26,351 nucleotides of DNA from SZUA-217 sp964194555 (GCA_964194555.1 CAXMMT010000096.1:1-26351), one strand, 5' to 3'; shown: positions 1 through 6,991, counted from the stretch's first letter. The notes: generated from the sequence alone by a model not told the origin. Program-made: numbers and translations.

Positions 1-330
1 AACAGTCGAACGGTTCCCGGATGGTTGAGAAGACTGGTAACCCACCGTGACGGAGGAACCTGTCGGTTTCATGGATGTGACAACAAACAGTGGCTTCAAG
101 TTCACCACATTGTCCACTGGTCCCAAGGAGGAACCACCGATCTGGACAATCTGATCCTTCTCTGCGGGTTTCACCACCGGTACCTCCACGAAGAAGGCTG
201 GTCTATCACCACGGGTCCCAACGGAATGTTCCAGTTTCGCAAACCCGACTGGACTCTCTATCCACCACCCAAACCAGACTTGGACCCCCGACTCAAGCAA
301 CTCGTCAAGTGTCCGGTACTGATGGACTAG
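1..330 (+). CDS. HNH endonuclease, 13E12/DUF222 type, C-terminal part (5' end outside window)
   Basis: The reading frame is open from base 1 and ends at TAG 328-330. The visible 109 residues are the C-terminal HNH nuclease domain: a TCRFHGC segment, then the HHIVHWSQGG core and the CGFHH motif. Their Cys and His residues are those that hold the zinc and the catalytic metal in HNH proteins. The preceding RTVPGWLRR segment is typical of the junction between DUF222 and HNH in the repetitive 13E12 family of actinobacteria. The DUF222 half must lie upstream of the window. Members of this family are often multicopy and sometimes tied to mobile DNA; their cellular role is poorly known. The stop codon overlaps the convergent hydrolase stop in a shared CTAG. 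Family call is confident; function beyond DNA cleavage is inferred. Confidence 0.85.
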   Translation, partial: NSRTVPGWLRRLVTHRDGGTCRFHGCDNKQWLQVHHIVHWSQGGTTDLDNLILLCGFHHRYLHEEGWSITTGPNGMFQFRKPDWTLYPPPKPDLDPRLKQLVKCPVLMD

Positions 331-1730
331 GGCCGCTGGGGCGAAATCACCTCGACCGAGACTTCCTCGAAACTGACGTTGTCCAAGGCCGCTGAGCCCG
401 TCCCCAGAAGAAACACGTCAAAAAAACCAAGCAGGTAGTTGTCGATGATGGGAATGATGCGACCGGCGGGTATTGGTCCCTTCAGACCGAGTTGAGCACC
501 AATCGGTGAGAACAGCGGCGTCACCACAAAGTCGTTGTGCTCGGCACCTTCGACGCCGAGCCAGTAAGTGACACTCTCACTGCGGCCGGCAATGCCGCGA
601 AGGAGGTTGTCGTTCTCGTTGCCACGCCACTCATCGGATCTCATGAAGAGGGCCGGACGGGTCGCGGTGAGCTTGATCACCCGATCCGAGAACGGCTCCA
701 CCCACGGGTCCAGTCCAAGAACAGCGCCGCAACGCGGTTCTTCGAGACATACCTTGATCGCCGCGCCGCCACCGGTGGAATGTCCGTATAGGCCGATCCT
801 GCTCAGGTCGGCACTCGCCGCAACGGCTCCGAAGACATCGGCCTCGCCAAGCTCCAAGGTGTCGAGCACGGTGACGATATCCGCAGCAAAGGTCTCCACC
901 AGATTCAAGGAGGCCTCCGCGTAGGCTTCCTCGCCGACCACTTCCTCATCCGGCAGAGCAGACGGATCATGCTCGATCACTTCGCCGTTCGCCAGCCTCG
1001 TGGCAATGGCGCCGTAGGTGTGGTCGATGGCAATAACCATGTAACCGTTGGAGACGAGGGTCTCGATCTGGTTGATGGCGATCGTTCGGAATCCTGTCCA
1101 GCCGTGGCTGTATATGACCACCGGGAATGTGCCGTCTGCAATGGGAATCGAGGGAATTCCGTTAGAAGACGTGTACCTCGTGTAGTCGAGGAACCACGAC
1201 GGCGCTCCGAACTGACGAGACATGGCCGGCGCCACAACATCCCAGTCTTCACTCCAAACCAGAGGATCGATCCCTTGGCTCGGCTGAGCCGGATACCAGA
1301 CTTGTGCCATGAACCGCCGTGGGCCGCCCGGGGTGGCCCCGTAGATCTCCTCTCGCTCCACATCGACGAGTTGCACCGTCAGAGTTCCGATCGTCTGCGG
1401 TCCGGAAGGCACCGGGAGTTGCGGCACGGGAAGGATGACAGCCATGACTACCGCAAGCCCGACCCCGGCCAAGCCGAACAAACCTCGGGCAAGCCGTCTC
1501 GACAGAGCCAGCTCACGATCGATGAATAGGAGATCTCCGCCGGCAAGACCCACGGCAATCGCATAGAGCGGGACCATCTGCCATCGAAATCCCTCGGTCT
1601 GCATCTGGAGGACGATGCTGATCGACAGAAGACCGGCGGCAATCCCCCTCCTTGGTCTGACGCCAAAGACTGCGGGCCAGACGACCGCAAAAACCACTGC
1701 GAAGAAGAGGACGAGTTCGAACTGTCTCAA
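327..1730 (-). CDS. Membrane-anchored alpha/beta hydrolase, PAF-acetylhydrolase type II-like
   Basis: This 467-residue protein has three or four hydrophobic segments in its first ~105 residues, followed by an alpha/beta hydrolase domain. The oxyanion/strand motif VVIYSHGW is at about residue 204-211. The nucleophile elbow GHSTGG carries Ser318, with likely triad partners Asp341 (GLDPW) and His398 (AEHND). This layout fits the platelet-activating-factor acetylhydrolase/dienelactone hydrolase group, which hydrolyses esters or oxidised lipids. The substrate here is unknown. The start is TTG 1730. A TAGTCT box (minus strand, 1745-1740) sits 9 nt upstream, so the gene may have its own leaderless promoter, although it also follows the DUF4440 gene by 49 nt. 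The catalytic domain faces outside if the N-terminal helices act as an anchor; that topology is inferred. Confidence 0.8.
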   Translation of the reverse strand: MRQFELVLFFAVVFAVVWPAVFGVRPRRGIAAGLLSISIVLQMQTEGFRWQMVPLYAIAVGLAGGDLLFIDRELALSRRLARGLFGLAGVGLAVVMAVILPVPQLPVPSGPQTIGTLTVQLVDVEREEIYGATPGGPRRFMAQVWYPAQPSQGIDPLVWSEDWDVVAPAMSRQFGAPSWFLDYTRYTSSNGIPSIPIADGTFPVVIYSHGWTGFRTIAINQIETLVSNGYMVIAIDHTYGAIATRLANGEVIEHDPSALPDEEVVGEEAYAEASLNLVETFAADIVTVLDTLELGEADVFGAVAASADLSRIGLYGHSTGGGAAIKVCLEEPRCGAVLGLDPWVEPFSDRVIKLTATRPALFMRSDEWRGNENDNLLRGIAGRSESVTYWLGVEGAEHNDFVVTPLFSPIGAQLGLKGPIPAGRIIPIIDNYLLGFFDVFLLGTGSAALDNVSFEEVSVEVISPQRP

Positions 1731-1779
1731 GCTCCAGCGAGACTACGAGGGTGAGCTGATTAGCAGGGGTGAAAGCCGG

Positions 1780-2178
1780 TTAGGAGATCGCTCCCCAACT
1801 GTTTGGGATACGGGTTCCCTGGTGAAACACCATCTGCCACCGGCCATTGTCTTTGATCCATATCGAGCTGCGCCGCGCTTCCTGCCCGGCCTGGCCAACG
1901 CTGCGGTAGTTGACGAGAGCCGTTTCGGGGGCGAGTTCTCTTATGGCGAAGTCGCGAATGAGCACAGGAATATGCTCCTCCCTGGAAAGCATCTCGATCA
2001 GCATTCGCTTTTCGTAGACCCGGCCCGAGCTTCCGAACTCGATAAAATCATCCCGCAGGAGGTCGCCAAGCCGCTCGGGGTCACCCCGGGCCCCGGGGTC
2101 GAGCATCTCCATCTCGAGCTCTTGCAACTCGTCGAACCACGGATGCTGTCTGGCTTTGAACCTTCCGATACCTGTCAC
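1780..2178 (-). CDS. DUF4440 / SnoaL-like (NTF2-fold) protein
   Basis: The 132-residue protein looks like a single NTF2-fold domain of the DUF4440 type: an N-terminal helix (ELEMEMLDPGARGDPERL), then LLRDDFIEFGSSGRVYEK, and a C-terminal strand pair around SSIWIKDNGRWQMVFHQGT. Such proteins are cytosolic and bind small ligands or act as subunits; no catalytic residues can be assigned. GTG 2178 is chosen because GAGGAGGG lies 4-5 nt upstream, a good Shine-Dalgarno site and unlike the leaderless starts nearby. It lies 41 nt downstream of the thioredoxin-like gene and 49 nt before the hydrolase gene, so the three may be co-transcribed. The family call rests on pattern recognition only. Confidence 0.75.
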   Translation of the reverse strand: MTGIGRFKARQHPWFDELQELEMEMLDPGARGDPERLGDLLRDDFIEFGSSGRVYEKRMLIEMLSREEHIPVLIRDFAIRELAPETALVNYRSVGQAGQEARRSSIWIKDNGRWQMVFHQGTRIPNSWGAIS

Positions 2179-2219
2179 GCGTCCCTCCTCGGGGCCATCA
2201 ACAGGTTAAAGGGGAGGAT

Positions 2220-2828
2220 TCACCCGGACAGTGCAATCAGCTCATCGATGGCTGCGCGAAGCTCTTCCTCACCCCGAAGACCCGCCCAGGCTTCGACAAC
2301 GGTCTTGTCGCCGGCGATGAGGACCGTCACCGGCTGGTAGGGCACTCCATAGAGCTGGAAGATTGTCTCTTCGTCGTCGAGACCCCACTGGATCCTTCCA
2401 GACGCAAACAGTTCGTTTGCCCGGGCTTGAGTCGCCTCGAAATTCGATTTCCAGGCAGGAGCAATGAAGTCAACCTCGTCGGCATACTCAGCCGCCAGGG
2501 CATCTATGACGGGCAACTCCCGTCGACAACTCGGTCACCACTCGGCCCAGAACACCATGTACACCGGTTTGGATCCTTCGGAGAGGGTGTACTCGCCGCC
2601 TTCGCCCAACACCAGTGTGAAGTCAGGCGCAACCGGTCTACCCGAGTCTGTCGTCGAAGGAGTATCCGACTTGGAAGTTGTTGGCGTGGAGCCGTCGTCG
2701 GCCGTGGTCGACGGGGAATCAGCAACTGACGAAGCGGGAGCCACCGTATCTTGACCCACCGGGGTCTGGTCAGAGGCAGGTCCGCCACAGGCCGCTATCA
2801 ACACCAAAAGGGGTACGAGACGTCGCAC
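2220..2828 (-). CDS. Thioredoxin-fold lipoprotein with in-frame UGA: candidate selenoprotein (UxxC)
   Basis: Read through one TGA (2537-2535), the frame gives 202 residues. These are a lipoprotein signal peptide with lipobox LIAAC (Cys14), a Ser/Thr/Asp-rich linker (about 20-65) and a TlpA/thioredoxin fold. The redox site reads FWAEW-U-PSC-RRELPVID, with residue 98 encoded by TGA and the resolving Cys at 101; homologues have Cys at position 98. The cis-Pro loop is present (YGVPYQPVTVLI). Codon use and homology continue without a frame change on both sides of the TGA. A 6-bp hairpin with an AGUUG loop follows, in the place and form expected of a bacterial SECIS. The start is GTG 2828; TACCGT (2842-2837) lies 8 nt upstream, suggesting a leaderless transcript. 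The protein would act at the outer face of the membrane as a thiol/selenol oxidoreductase. The alternative is a nonsense mutation or base error (TGC/TGT to TGA). No Sec machinery is in this window. Confidence 0.75.
2508..2524 (-). promoter_or_regulatory. SECIS-like hairpin downstream of in-frame UGA
   Basis: On the RNA, GACGGG pairs perfectly with CCCGUC around the 5-nt loop AGUUG. The stem begins 11 nt, and the loop 17 nt, after the last base of the UGA at 2535. As generally described, bacterial SECIS elements lie inside the coding sequence directly 3' of the UGA and carry a G within the first two loop bases, usually followed by U; AGUUG meets this. The hairpin also encodes part of the conserved RRELPV segment, so its bases are partly constrained by protein. 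Confidence 0.65.
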
Positions 2829-2836
2829 GATCCAAA

Positions 2837-2842
2837 ACGGTA
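2837..2842 (-). promoter_or_regulatory. Candidate -10 box (TACCGT), leaderless selenoprotein-candidate gene
   Basis: TACCGT fits TANNNT and ends 8 nt before GTG 2828, so transcription would begin at or next to the start codon. No convincing -35 was seen. Confidence 0.4.
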
Positions 2843-2909
2843 GGACGTCCGACGTTTAATGCGGATAAATGATGTGCCCGCCGATGCACTGCAAACTCGC
2901 CGCTCCCGG

Positions 2910-2915
2910 TAAGAT
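2910..2915 (+). promoter_or_regulatory. Candidate -10 box (TAAGAT) of leaderless GGCT-like gene
   Basis: TAAGAT matches TATAAT in four of six bases and ends 9 nt before GTG 2925. There is no Shine-Dalgarno sequence in the short space, which favours a leaderless mRNA. Confidence 0.5.
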
Positions 2916-2924
2916 TCGGTTCCC

Positions 2925-3386
2925 GTGCCCAATCCGACTCTGTATTTCGCCTACGCCTCGTTTCTTGACCCGGACCGCATCGGAGAAGTCGCTCCCGGGG
3001 CCAAGTTTCTCTTTACAGCGCACTATCCGGAAACCAAGCTCGGTTTCGTCGACTCGGGTAGCAACGGAGCAACCGCGACACTCACCCGTGATCCGGCACA
3101 CACGGTTTGGGGTGGTGTGTTTGAGATTCCCGAAGATCAGGTCGACGCCCTGGTGAGCGCCGAAGCGCACGAAGGCAGGTCTCCCGGATTCGACCACAAG
3201 GCGGTTGACCGAGAGGGCAACAAATATGACTGTCTGGTCTTTGTTGCCGCCGGTTCGCCCGACGACGACTATCTGCCGACGCCCGAGTACCTCGAGACGA
3301 TGATCAAGGGCGCCCGACACTGGAGCCTCCCGGCGGGTTGGGTCATGGGACTCGAGGATCTCGAGGAAGACCCGCTCTTCTCATAG
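2925..3386 (+). CDS. Gamma-glutamylcyclotransferase-fold (GGCT/AIG2-like) protein
   Basis: The 153-residue protein starts YFAYASFLDPDRI, which takes the place of the family's substrate loop (usually YFAYGSNL). It then shows WGGVFEIPEDQVDAL and SAEAHEGRSPGFD, where the Glu of HEG lies near the expected catalytic Glu, and ends with a YLETMIKGARHWSLP helix like other small GGCT proteins. Known relatives cleave gamma-glutamyl-amino acids or glutathione-type thiols to 5-oxoproline. The GSN to ASF change removes a usual substrate-binding motif, so the substrate may differ. The start GTG 2925 was chosen because of the TAAGAT box 9 nt upstream. It is transcribed divergently from the thioredoxin-like gene, and a strong hairpin follows its stop. 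Confidence 0.7.
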   Translation: MPNPTLYFAYASFLDPDRIGEVAPGAKFLFTAHYPETKLGFVDSGSNGATATLTRDPAHTVWGGVFEIPEDQVDALVSAEAHEGRSPGFDHKAVDREGNKYDCLVFVAAGSPDDDYLPTPEYLETMIKGARHWSLPAGWVMGLEDLEEDPLFS

Positions 3387-3388
3387 AA

Positions 3389-3417
3389 GAAGGGCCCGAG
3401 TCTGACTCGGGCCCTTC
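3389..3417. terminator. Bidirectional terminator hairpin between convergent genes
   Basis: The arms GAAGGGCCCGAGT (3389-3401) and ACTCGGGCCCTTC (3405-3417) pair perfectly over 13 bp around a CTG loop. It starts 2 nt after the GGCT-like stop and lies 19 nt beyond the aquaporin stop. There is no long T run on either strand. Confidence 0.75.
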
Positions 3418-3436
3418 GATTCGATCCGTGGATTCT

Positions 3437-4087
3437 CTATCCAGACTCCTCAACGGGGAACAGTCTGTACAGACCGTAGGCAATGACGGCCCCGATCAGA
3501 GGGGCATATATGTAGACCCAGAGTTGGCCGAAGTCCCCTCCGGACACCGCAGCCGGGCCGAACGAGCGGGCCGGGTTGACCGAGGCGCCAGAGAACGGGA
3601 TGCCGGCCAGATGGACCCCGACCAACGTCAAGGCGATCGCGGCAGGCGCATGGTTGTGGCCCCTTTGCACGACCACCATGATCACCCAGACGAAGATCGC
3701 CGTGAGCAGGACCTCGACAAGGATTGCCGTGTTGAGATCGGTATAGGTGGTCGCGGTCAAACCGACTGATTCTCTGCTCGACGCCGCCCAAATCACAAGA
3801 GAAGCGACTCCGGCCCCTGCGAACTGACCTATCCAGTATCCGATGGCGTCGGAGAACGAAATACGCTTGTCGAGAAGCATGGCCAGCGTCACCGCCGGGT
3901 TGAAGTGGGCACCGGACACATGGCCCACAACCCAGATCCCTGCCAGCAGAGCGAGACCGAAGGCGAAGCCGATGGCAATGATCTCGGCCGCTCCGTTTGC
4001 TCCCCCAACTGCCAGGATTCCCATAGATCCGAGGACAACGAGAATGAATGTCCCCAATAGCTCGGCCAGATATTTGTTGATAACCAA
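3437..4087 (-). CDS. aqpZ: Aquaporin (MIP family), AqpZ-like water channel
   Basis: This 216-residue protein has six membrane helices and the two half-helix NPA motifs of the MIP family: HFNPAVTL (NPA 63-65) and SVNPARSFGPA (NPA 171-173). Arg174 directly after the second NPA and His159 (GVHL) match the aromatic/arginine filter of water-selective AqpZ channels rather than glycerol facilitators. The Thr of the E. coli filter is replaced by Ala168. The N-terminal AELLGTFILV is typical. TTG 4087 is preceded by AAGGAG with 6-nt spacing, so this gene is translated from a Shine-Dalgarno site. It would allow rapid water flux under osmotic change, which fits the mannosylglycerate synthase gene 1 kb away, but there is no direct link. 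Confidence 0.9.
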   Translation of the reverse strand: MVINKYLAELLGTFILVVLGSMGILAVGGANGAAEIIAIGFAFGLALLAGIWVVGHVSGAHFNPAVTLAMLLDKRISFSDAIGYWIGQFAGAGVASLVIWAASSRESVGLTATTYTDLNTAILVEVLLTAIFVWVIMVVVQRGHNHAPAAIALTLVGVHLAGIPFSGASVNPARSFGPAAVSGGDFGQLWVYIYAPLIGAVIAYGLYRLFPVEESG

Positions 4088-4213
4088 GGTGGTCTCCTTC
4101 TCTACGAGTCCGGTCTGTTCGACTCGACATGATTGCCAAAGGTTTCCGGGTCAGGCTATTTCTGTTGCCCGCCGATCGGTGGATTTGGGAACCACTCCTG
4201 CCAACATCGTGGT

Positions 4214-4591
4214 GTGCTTGCCGCCCTCAACATAGGTGCTGTTGCCCTCGGAGTGGCCTCCGGCAGCCTCACCGCCTCAGTTTTCGCCCTTGTGGTTGGT
4301 GGAGGATTGACCATCGCCGGTGTTGAGACCGGCTCCGACATAGGGCTCGTGATAGGGATTCTCATTGGTCTTGGCGTGGGCGGCTGGGTTGCCGGAGCCA
4401 AGGCAAAACACTCAGGGAGATTTCATGGGGCAGTGACCGGTCTGCTGATTGCCTTCCTGATAGTGGTCATTGCCCGCCTCGGGGGCAGCCCTGCCCCGAC
4501 TCCCACCGTTGTCTGGCTGGCGGTGCTTTCGATACTCGTTTCGGGTGTCGCCGGTTGGCTCGCGGACAGAAGAAAGCTGACCAGGCCGTAG
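4214..4591 (+). CDS. Small multi-span membrane protein of unknown function
   Basis: The likely protein has about 125 residues, mostly four hydrophobic segments rich in Gly, Ala, Val and Ile: NIGAVALGVASGSLTASVFA, LVIGILIGLGVGGWVAGA, a third from HGAVTGLLIAFLIVVIA, and a fourth before the basic end (WLADRRKLTRP). The pattern resembles small Gly-rich four-helix membrane proteins (TIGR04086-like), but I do not recognise it firmly. The frame is open from 4133, but the upstream residues are Cys-rich and unlike a membrane protein. GTG 4214 is my choice on composition alone; no clear ribosome site or -10 box decides it. It ends 9 nt before the rnpB RNA, so the rnpB promoter lies across its last codons. 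Confidence 0.55.
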   Translation: MLAALNIGAVALGVASGSLTASVFALVVGGGLTIAGVETGSDIGLVIGILIGLGVGGWVAGAKAKHSGRFHGAVTGLLIAFLIVVIARLGGSPAPTPTVVWLAVLSILVSGVAGWLADRRKLTRP

Positions 4592-4594
4592 ACT
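4589..4594 (+). promoter_or_regulatory. Candidate rnpB -10 box (TAGACT)
   Basis: TAGACT starts on the last base pairs of the preceding gene and ends 6 nt before the predicted P1 5' strand at 4601, the right distance to a transcription start. Confidence 0.5.
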
Positions 4595-4600
4595 TGCTGG

Positions 4601-4969
4601 TGCGAGTCTGTTGGACGGTCGCGGCCGATGGCTTCAGCCATTGGTTGAGGAAAGTCCGGACTCCATAGGGCAGGGTGCTGGATAACTTCCAGGCGGGGTG
4701 ACCCGACGGAAAGTGCAGCAGAGAGCAGACCGCCGATGGCGTCTGGTTTTACGACCAGGTCGCACAGGCAAGGGTGAAACGGTGGAGTAAGAGCCCACCA
4801 GCGTCACGAGCAATCGTGACGGCTAGGCAAACCCCACCCGGAGCAAGGCCAAGCAGGGACGACCGGCGGCCCGCCGACAGTCCCGGGTAGGCCGCGTGAG
4901 CGTGTCGGTAACGGAGCGCCCAGATGGATGACCGTCCTCGACAGAATCCGGCTTACAGACTGACTCGCA
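4601..4969 (+). ncRNA. rnpB: RNase P RNA (class A)
   Basis: The conserved blocks of bacterial RNase P RNA are present in order: GAGGAAAGTCCGGACTCC near 4647, AGAGAGCAGACCGCC near 4720, the GGTAAGAGCCCACCAGC-like block near 4785, and ACAGAATCCGGCTTACAG near 4941. The ends are set by P1, where TGCGAGTC at 4601 pairs with GACTCGCA ending at 4969. The length of about 369 nt and the high-GC stems fit a class A RNA of an actinobacterium. The product is the catalytic subunit that removes 5' leaders from pre-tRNAs. A GC hairpin with a TTCG loop follows at once. Confidence 0.96.
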
Positions 4970-4970
4970 T

Positions 4971-4994
4971 CGTCGGGGCCTTCGGGCCCCGACG
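4971..4994 (+). terminator. rnpB terminator hairpin
   Basis: CGTCGGGGCC and GGCCCCGACG pair over 10 bp around the stable TTCG tetraloop, 1 nt after the RNase P RNA. No T tract follows. Confidence 0.8.
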
Positions 4995-5007
4995 ACCCAT
5001 TGCCGGG

Positions 5008-5013
5008 TACGGT
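5008..5013 (+). promoter_or_regulatory. Candidate -10 box (TACGGT) of leaderless mgs
   Basis: TACGGT ends 8 nt before ATG 5022 and lies just past the rnpB terminator. No Shine-Dalgarno site fits in the gap. Confidence 0.4.
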
Positions 5014-5021
5014 GGCCCCCG

Positions 5022-6158
5022 ATGGGCAGTCTCGTCGTTTTTCCTTTCAAGACCGAGCAACCCGACGTCGTGCTGAAGAACGTAGAGATCGCCGCGCGTC
5101 ACGAATCAGTCGACGAGGTTCTTTGTGTGGGGTCCGAAACGGAGTCAACCTACCGGGCAGTCGAGGAGGCGATTCCAGCAATCGTCTCGAAGACCGGCAC
5201 ACCCGCGGGCCTGGTTCTGCAAGATCGGATCGGGACGATGCGACCTGGGAAAGGAGATGGGATGAACACCGGACTCCGCCACTTCGTTGACTCCCACCAC
5301 GACCGTCTCCACTTCTACGACGCTGACATCACCAGCTTCGATGACACATGGATCACAAAATCCGAGACATCCGCCGACCTTGGCTATGACATGGTGCGTC
5401 ACTACTTCCCGCGCTCTGCCACCGACGGAATGGTGACCTGGATGATCACCCGCCCGGGATTCGCCATACTCTTCCCGGATAGCGAACTTCCCCGGATCCA
5501 TCAGCCACTTGGCGGAGAGTGGTTACTCAGCCGGGAAGCGGCCGAGACCCTCGCCGGTGATGCCAGGGTGGCGCGACAGAGCGATTGGGGCATCGACACC
5601 GTCATCACCTTCAGCGCCGTGCGCCATGGCATGTCGATCTCCGAGGTCTACATACCACAGGGCAAGATTCACAAGCTCTACGGACAACTCAGCGACATCC
5701 GCCGCATGGTGATCGAATGCTTCTCCGCCATCCATGCCCTCAGAGGCGAGGTTCTCCACAGATCCATCACTCATGAGGTCCAACCCTCCGAAGGCGTCCC
5801 TCTGGCAATCACCGAGAAGACCGGATACGACTTCGAAGCCACCATGAGACTCGTCCCGGAAGTCTTCACCCCACGCCAACTGGACCTTCTGTCTGCCCTC
5901 CCCACCCCGGCCGCGGAAGGAATGCTCCAAGCCCACACCGGCAGTGTGTCTTTTCTGGACGAGTCTCTCTGGCGCGATGTCTATCTGGCACTCCTCGATG
6001 AGTACATCGAAGGTGACGACGACTGGGAAGAAGTGCTGTTCTTGGTCTGGATGGTGAGAGTCCTGGCCTACACCACCGAAGTGGCCAGCCATGGTTATGA
6101 CACTGCTCTCCGGTATCTGGAAACGACCATTCGCCGATACGCGCAGCAGGGAACTTAG
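5022..6158 (+). CDS. mgs: Mannosylglycerate synthase (GT78 family)
   Basis: The 378-residue protein matches the single-step mannosylglycerate synthase of Rhodothermus marinus along its length, as I remember that sequence. Shared parts are the N-terminal SLVVFPFK, the RPGKGDGMNT loop, the metal-binding DAD motif at 100-102 within HFYDADITSF, MITRPGFA, QPLGGEWL, RQSDWGIDT, YIPQGKIHKLYG, and the C-terminal WEEVLFLVWMVRVL. The enzyme transfers mannose from GDP-mannose to D-glycerate with retention, giving alpha-mannosylglycerate, a compatible solute used under salt or heat stress. It is cytosolic and metal-dependent. Some relatives also accept GDP-glucose, so a glucosylglycerate product is possible. 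The ATG is preceded by TACGGT at 8 nt. No phosphatase gene is needed and none is nearby, which fits the one-step route. Confidence 0.92.
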   Translation: MGSLVVFPFKTEQPDVVLKNVEIAARHESVDEVLCVGSETESTYRAVEEAIPAIVSKTGTPAGLVLQDRIGTMRPGKGDGMNTGLRHFVDSHHDRLHFYDADITSFDDTWITKSETSADLGYDMVRHYFPRSATDGMVTWMITRPGFAILFPDSELPRIHQPLGGEWLLSREAAETLAGDARVARQSDWGIDTVITFSAVRHGMSISEVYIPQGKIHKLYGQLSDIRRMVIECFSAIHALRGEVLHRSITHEVQPSEGVPLAITEKTGYDFEATMRLVPEVFTPRQLDLLSALPTPAAEGMLQAHTGSVSFLDESLWRDVYLALLDEYIEGDDDWEEVLFLVWMVRVLAYTTEVASHGYDTALRYLETTIRRYAQQGT

Positions 6159-6178
6159 TGCTCTCCGCTGGAGGCACT

Positions 6179-6184
6179 TAGGCT
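6179..6184 (+). promoter_or_regulatory. Candidate -10 box (TAGGCT) of leaderless SRAP gene
   Basis: TAGGCT ends 7 nt before ATG 6192. The same hexamer at 6-nt spacing precedes the MazE-like antitoxin gene. Confidence 0.5.
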
Positions 6185-6191
6185 CGGCGTC

Positions 6192-6875
6192 ATGTGCGGA
6201 CGTTTCTCGATCACCGGCGATCTCGACTTCTACGCCGAGTATTTTGGAGTAGACAACGTGGTCACGGAGTCGTTGGCAAAGAGCTGGAATGTCGCACCCA
6301 CCGACCCTGTGTACGTGGTCGGCGAGAAGGCCGGCGAAAGACAGCTCGAGGCGATGAGATGGGGTCTGGTCCCCCATTGGGCCGCCGACACCAAGACGAT
6401 CCACATCAACGCTCGTGCTGAAACCGTCGACACGACGGCGGCGTTTCGGGACTCATTCGCCACCAAGAGATGTCTCATCCCGGCCGACGGGTTCTACGAG
6501 TGGGAAGCTCCGGAGAAGGGGCGCACTCCCCACTGGGTCTACCGCGCCGACGGTCATCCAATGGTCTTTGCCGGAATCTGGGCTTCCCGAATCGACCCGG
6601 AGACTCAAGACTGGCGCCGGACCTGTTCGATCATCACCACCGCAGCCGAGGGAGTCATCGCATCAATCCACCACCGCATGCCGGTGTCGCTCACTGCCGA
6701 AGTGTGGGACGCCTGGCTCGACCGGGATCTCACCGATCCGGAAACGGCACACGCTCTCCTGGTCCCAATCGACCCTGATGTTCTGATGGAGCACCCGGTC
6801 TCCAGGAAAGTGAACTCGGTACGAAACAACGACGAGGTCTTGAGGGAGCCGGTCGAGCCGGAGACGTTGTTCTGA
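6192..6875 (+). CDS. SRAP (SOS response-associated peptidase / HMCES, YedK-like) protein
   Basis: The 227-residue protein begins MCGRFSIT, so removal of Met exposes the catalytic Cys2 of the SRAP family. Other family landmarks are present: MRWGLVPHWA, INARAETV, KRCLIPADGFYEW (with the conserved Glu) and HHRMPV (with the conserved His). Members form a stable thiazolidine crosslink with abasic sites in single-stranded DNA, shielding them during replication, and can reverse it. The length is normal. The ATG lies 7 nt after a TAGGCT box, so a leaderless mRNA is likely, and the Met-Cys start cannot be moved. No SOS box was recognised upstream. It follows mgs by 33 nt with its own promoter candidate. 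Confidence 0.95.
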   Translation: MCGRFSITGDLDFYAEYFGVDNVVTESLAKSWNVAPTDPVYVVGEKAGERQLEAMRWGLVPHWAADTKTIHINARAETVDTTAAFRDSFATKRCLIPADGFYEWEAPEKGRTPHWVYRADGHPMVFAGIWASRIDPETQDWRRTCSIITTAAEGVIASIHHRMPVSLTAEVWDAWLDRDLTDPETAHALLVPIDPDVLMEHPVSRKVNSVRNNDEVLREPVEPETLF

Positions 6876-6991
6876 CCGACTTTCGCAGCTTTTGCCACGG
6901 TCGGTAGCCTGGGTGACCTTGGGGTGAGACAAATGTTGCTGGTCAAGGCACCAGCGTGCGGAACCGCGATTGGGGACTGGGTCACAGATTG

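Noticed and set aside
1615..2340. 241-residue plus-strand ORF
   Set aside because: It overlaps three minus-strand genes in antisense and has no domain or start signal.
2220..2828. Two separate genes split at the TGA
   Set aside because: The first piece would end at Trp before the redox motif and the second would start inside a thioredoxin helix with no ribosome site. Both keep one frame and together make one normal-length domain.
5523..6404. 293-residue minus-strand ORF
   Set aside because: It is the mirror of the mgs and SRAP genes, both of which are clear family members; its His/Gly/Asp-rich sequence is typical of a shadow frame.
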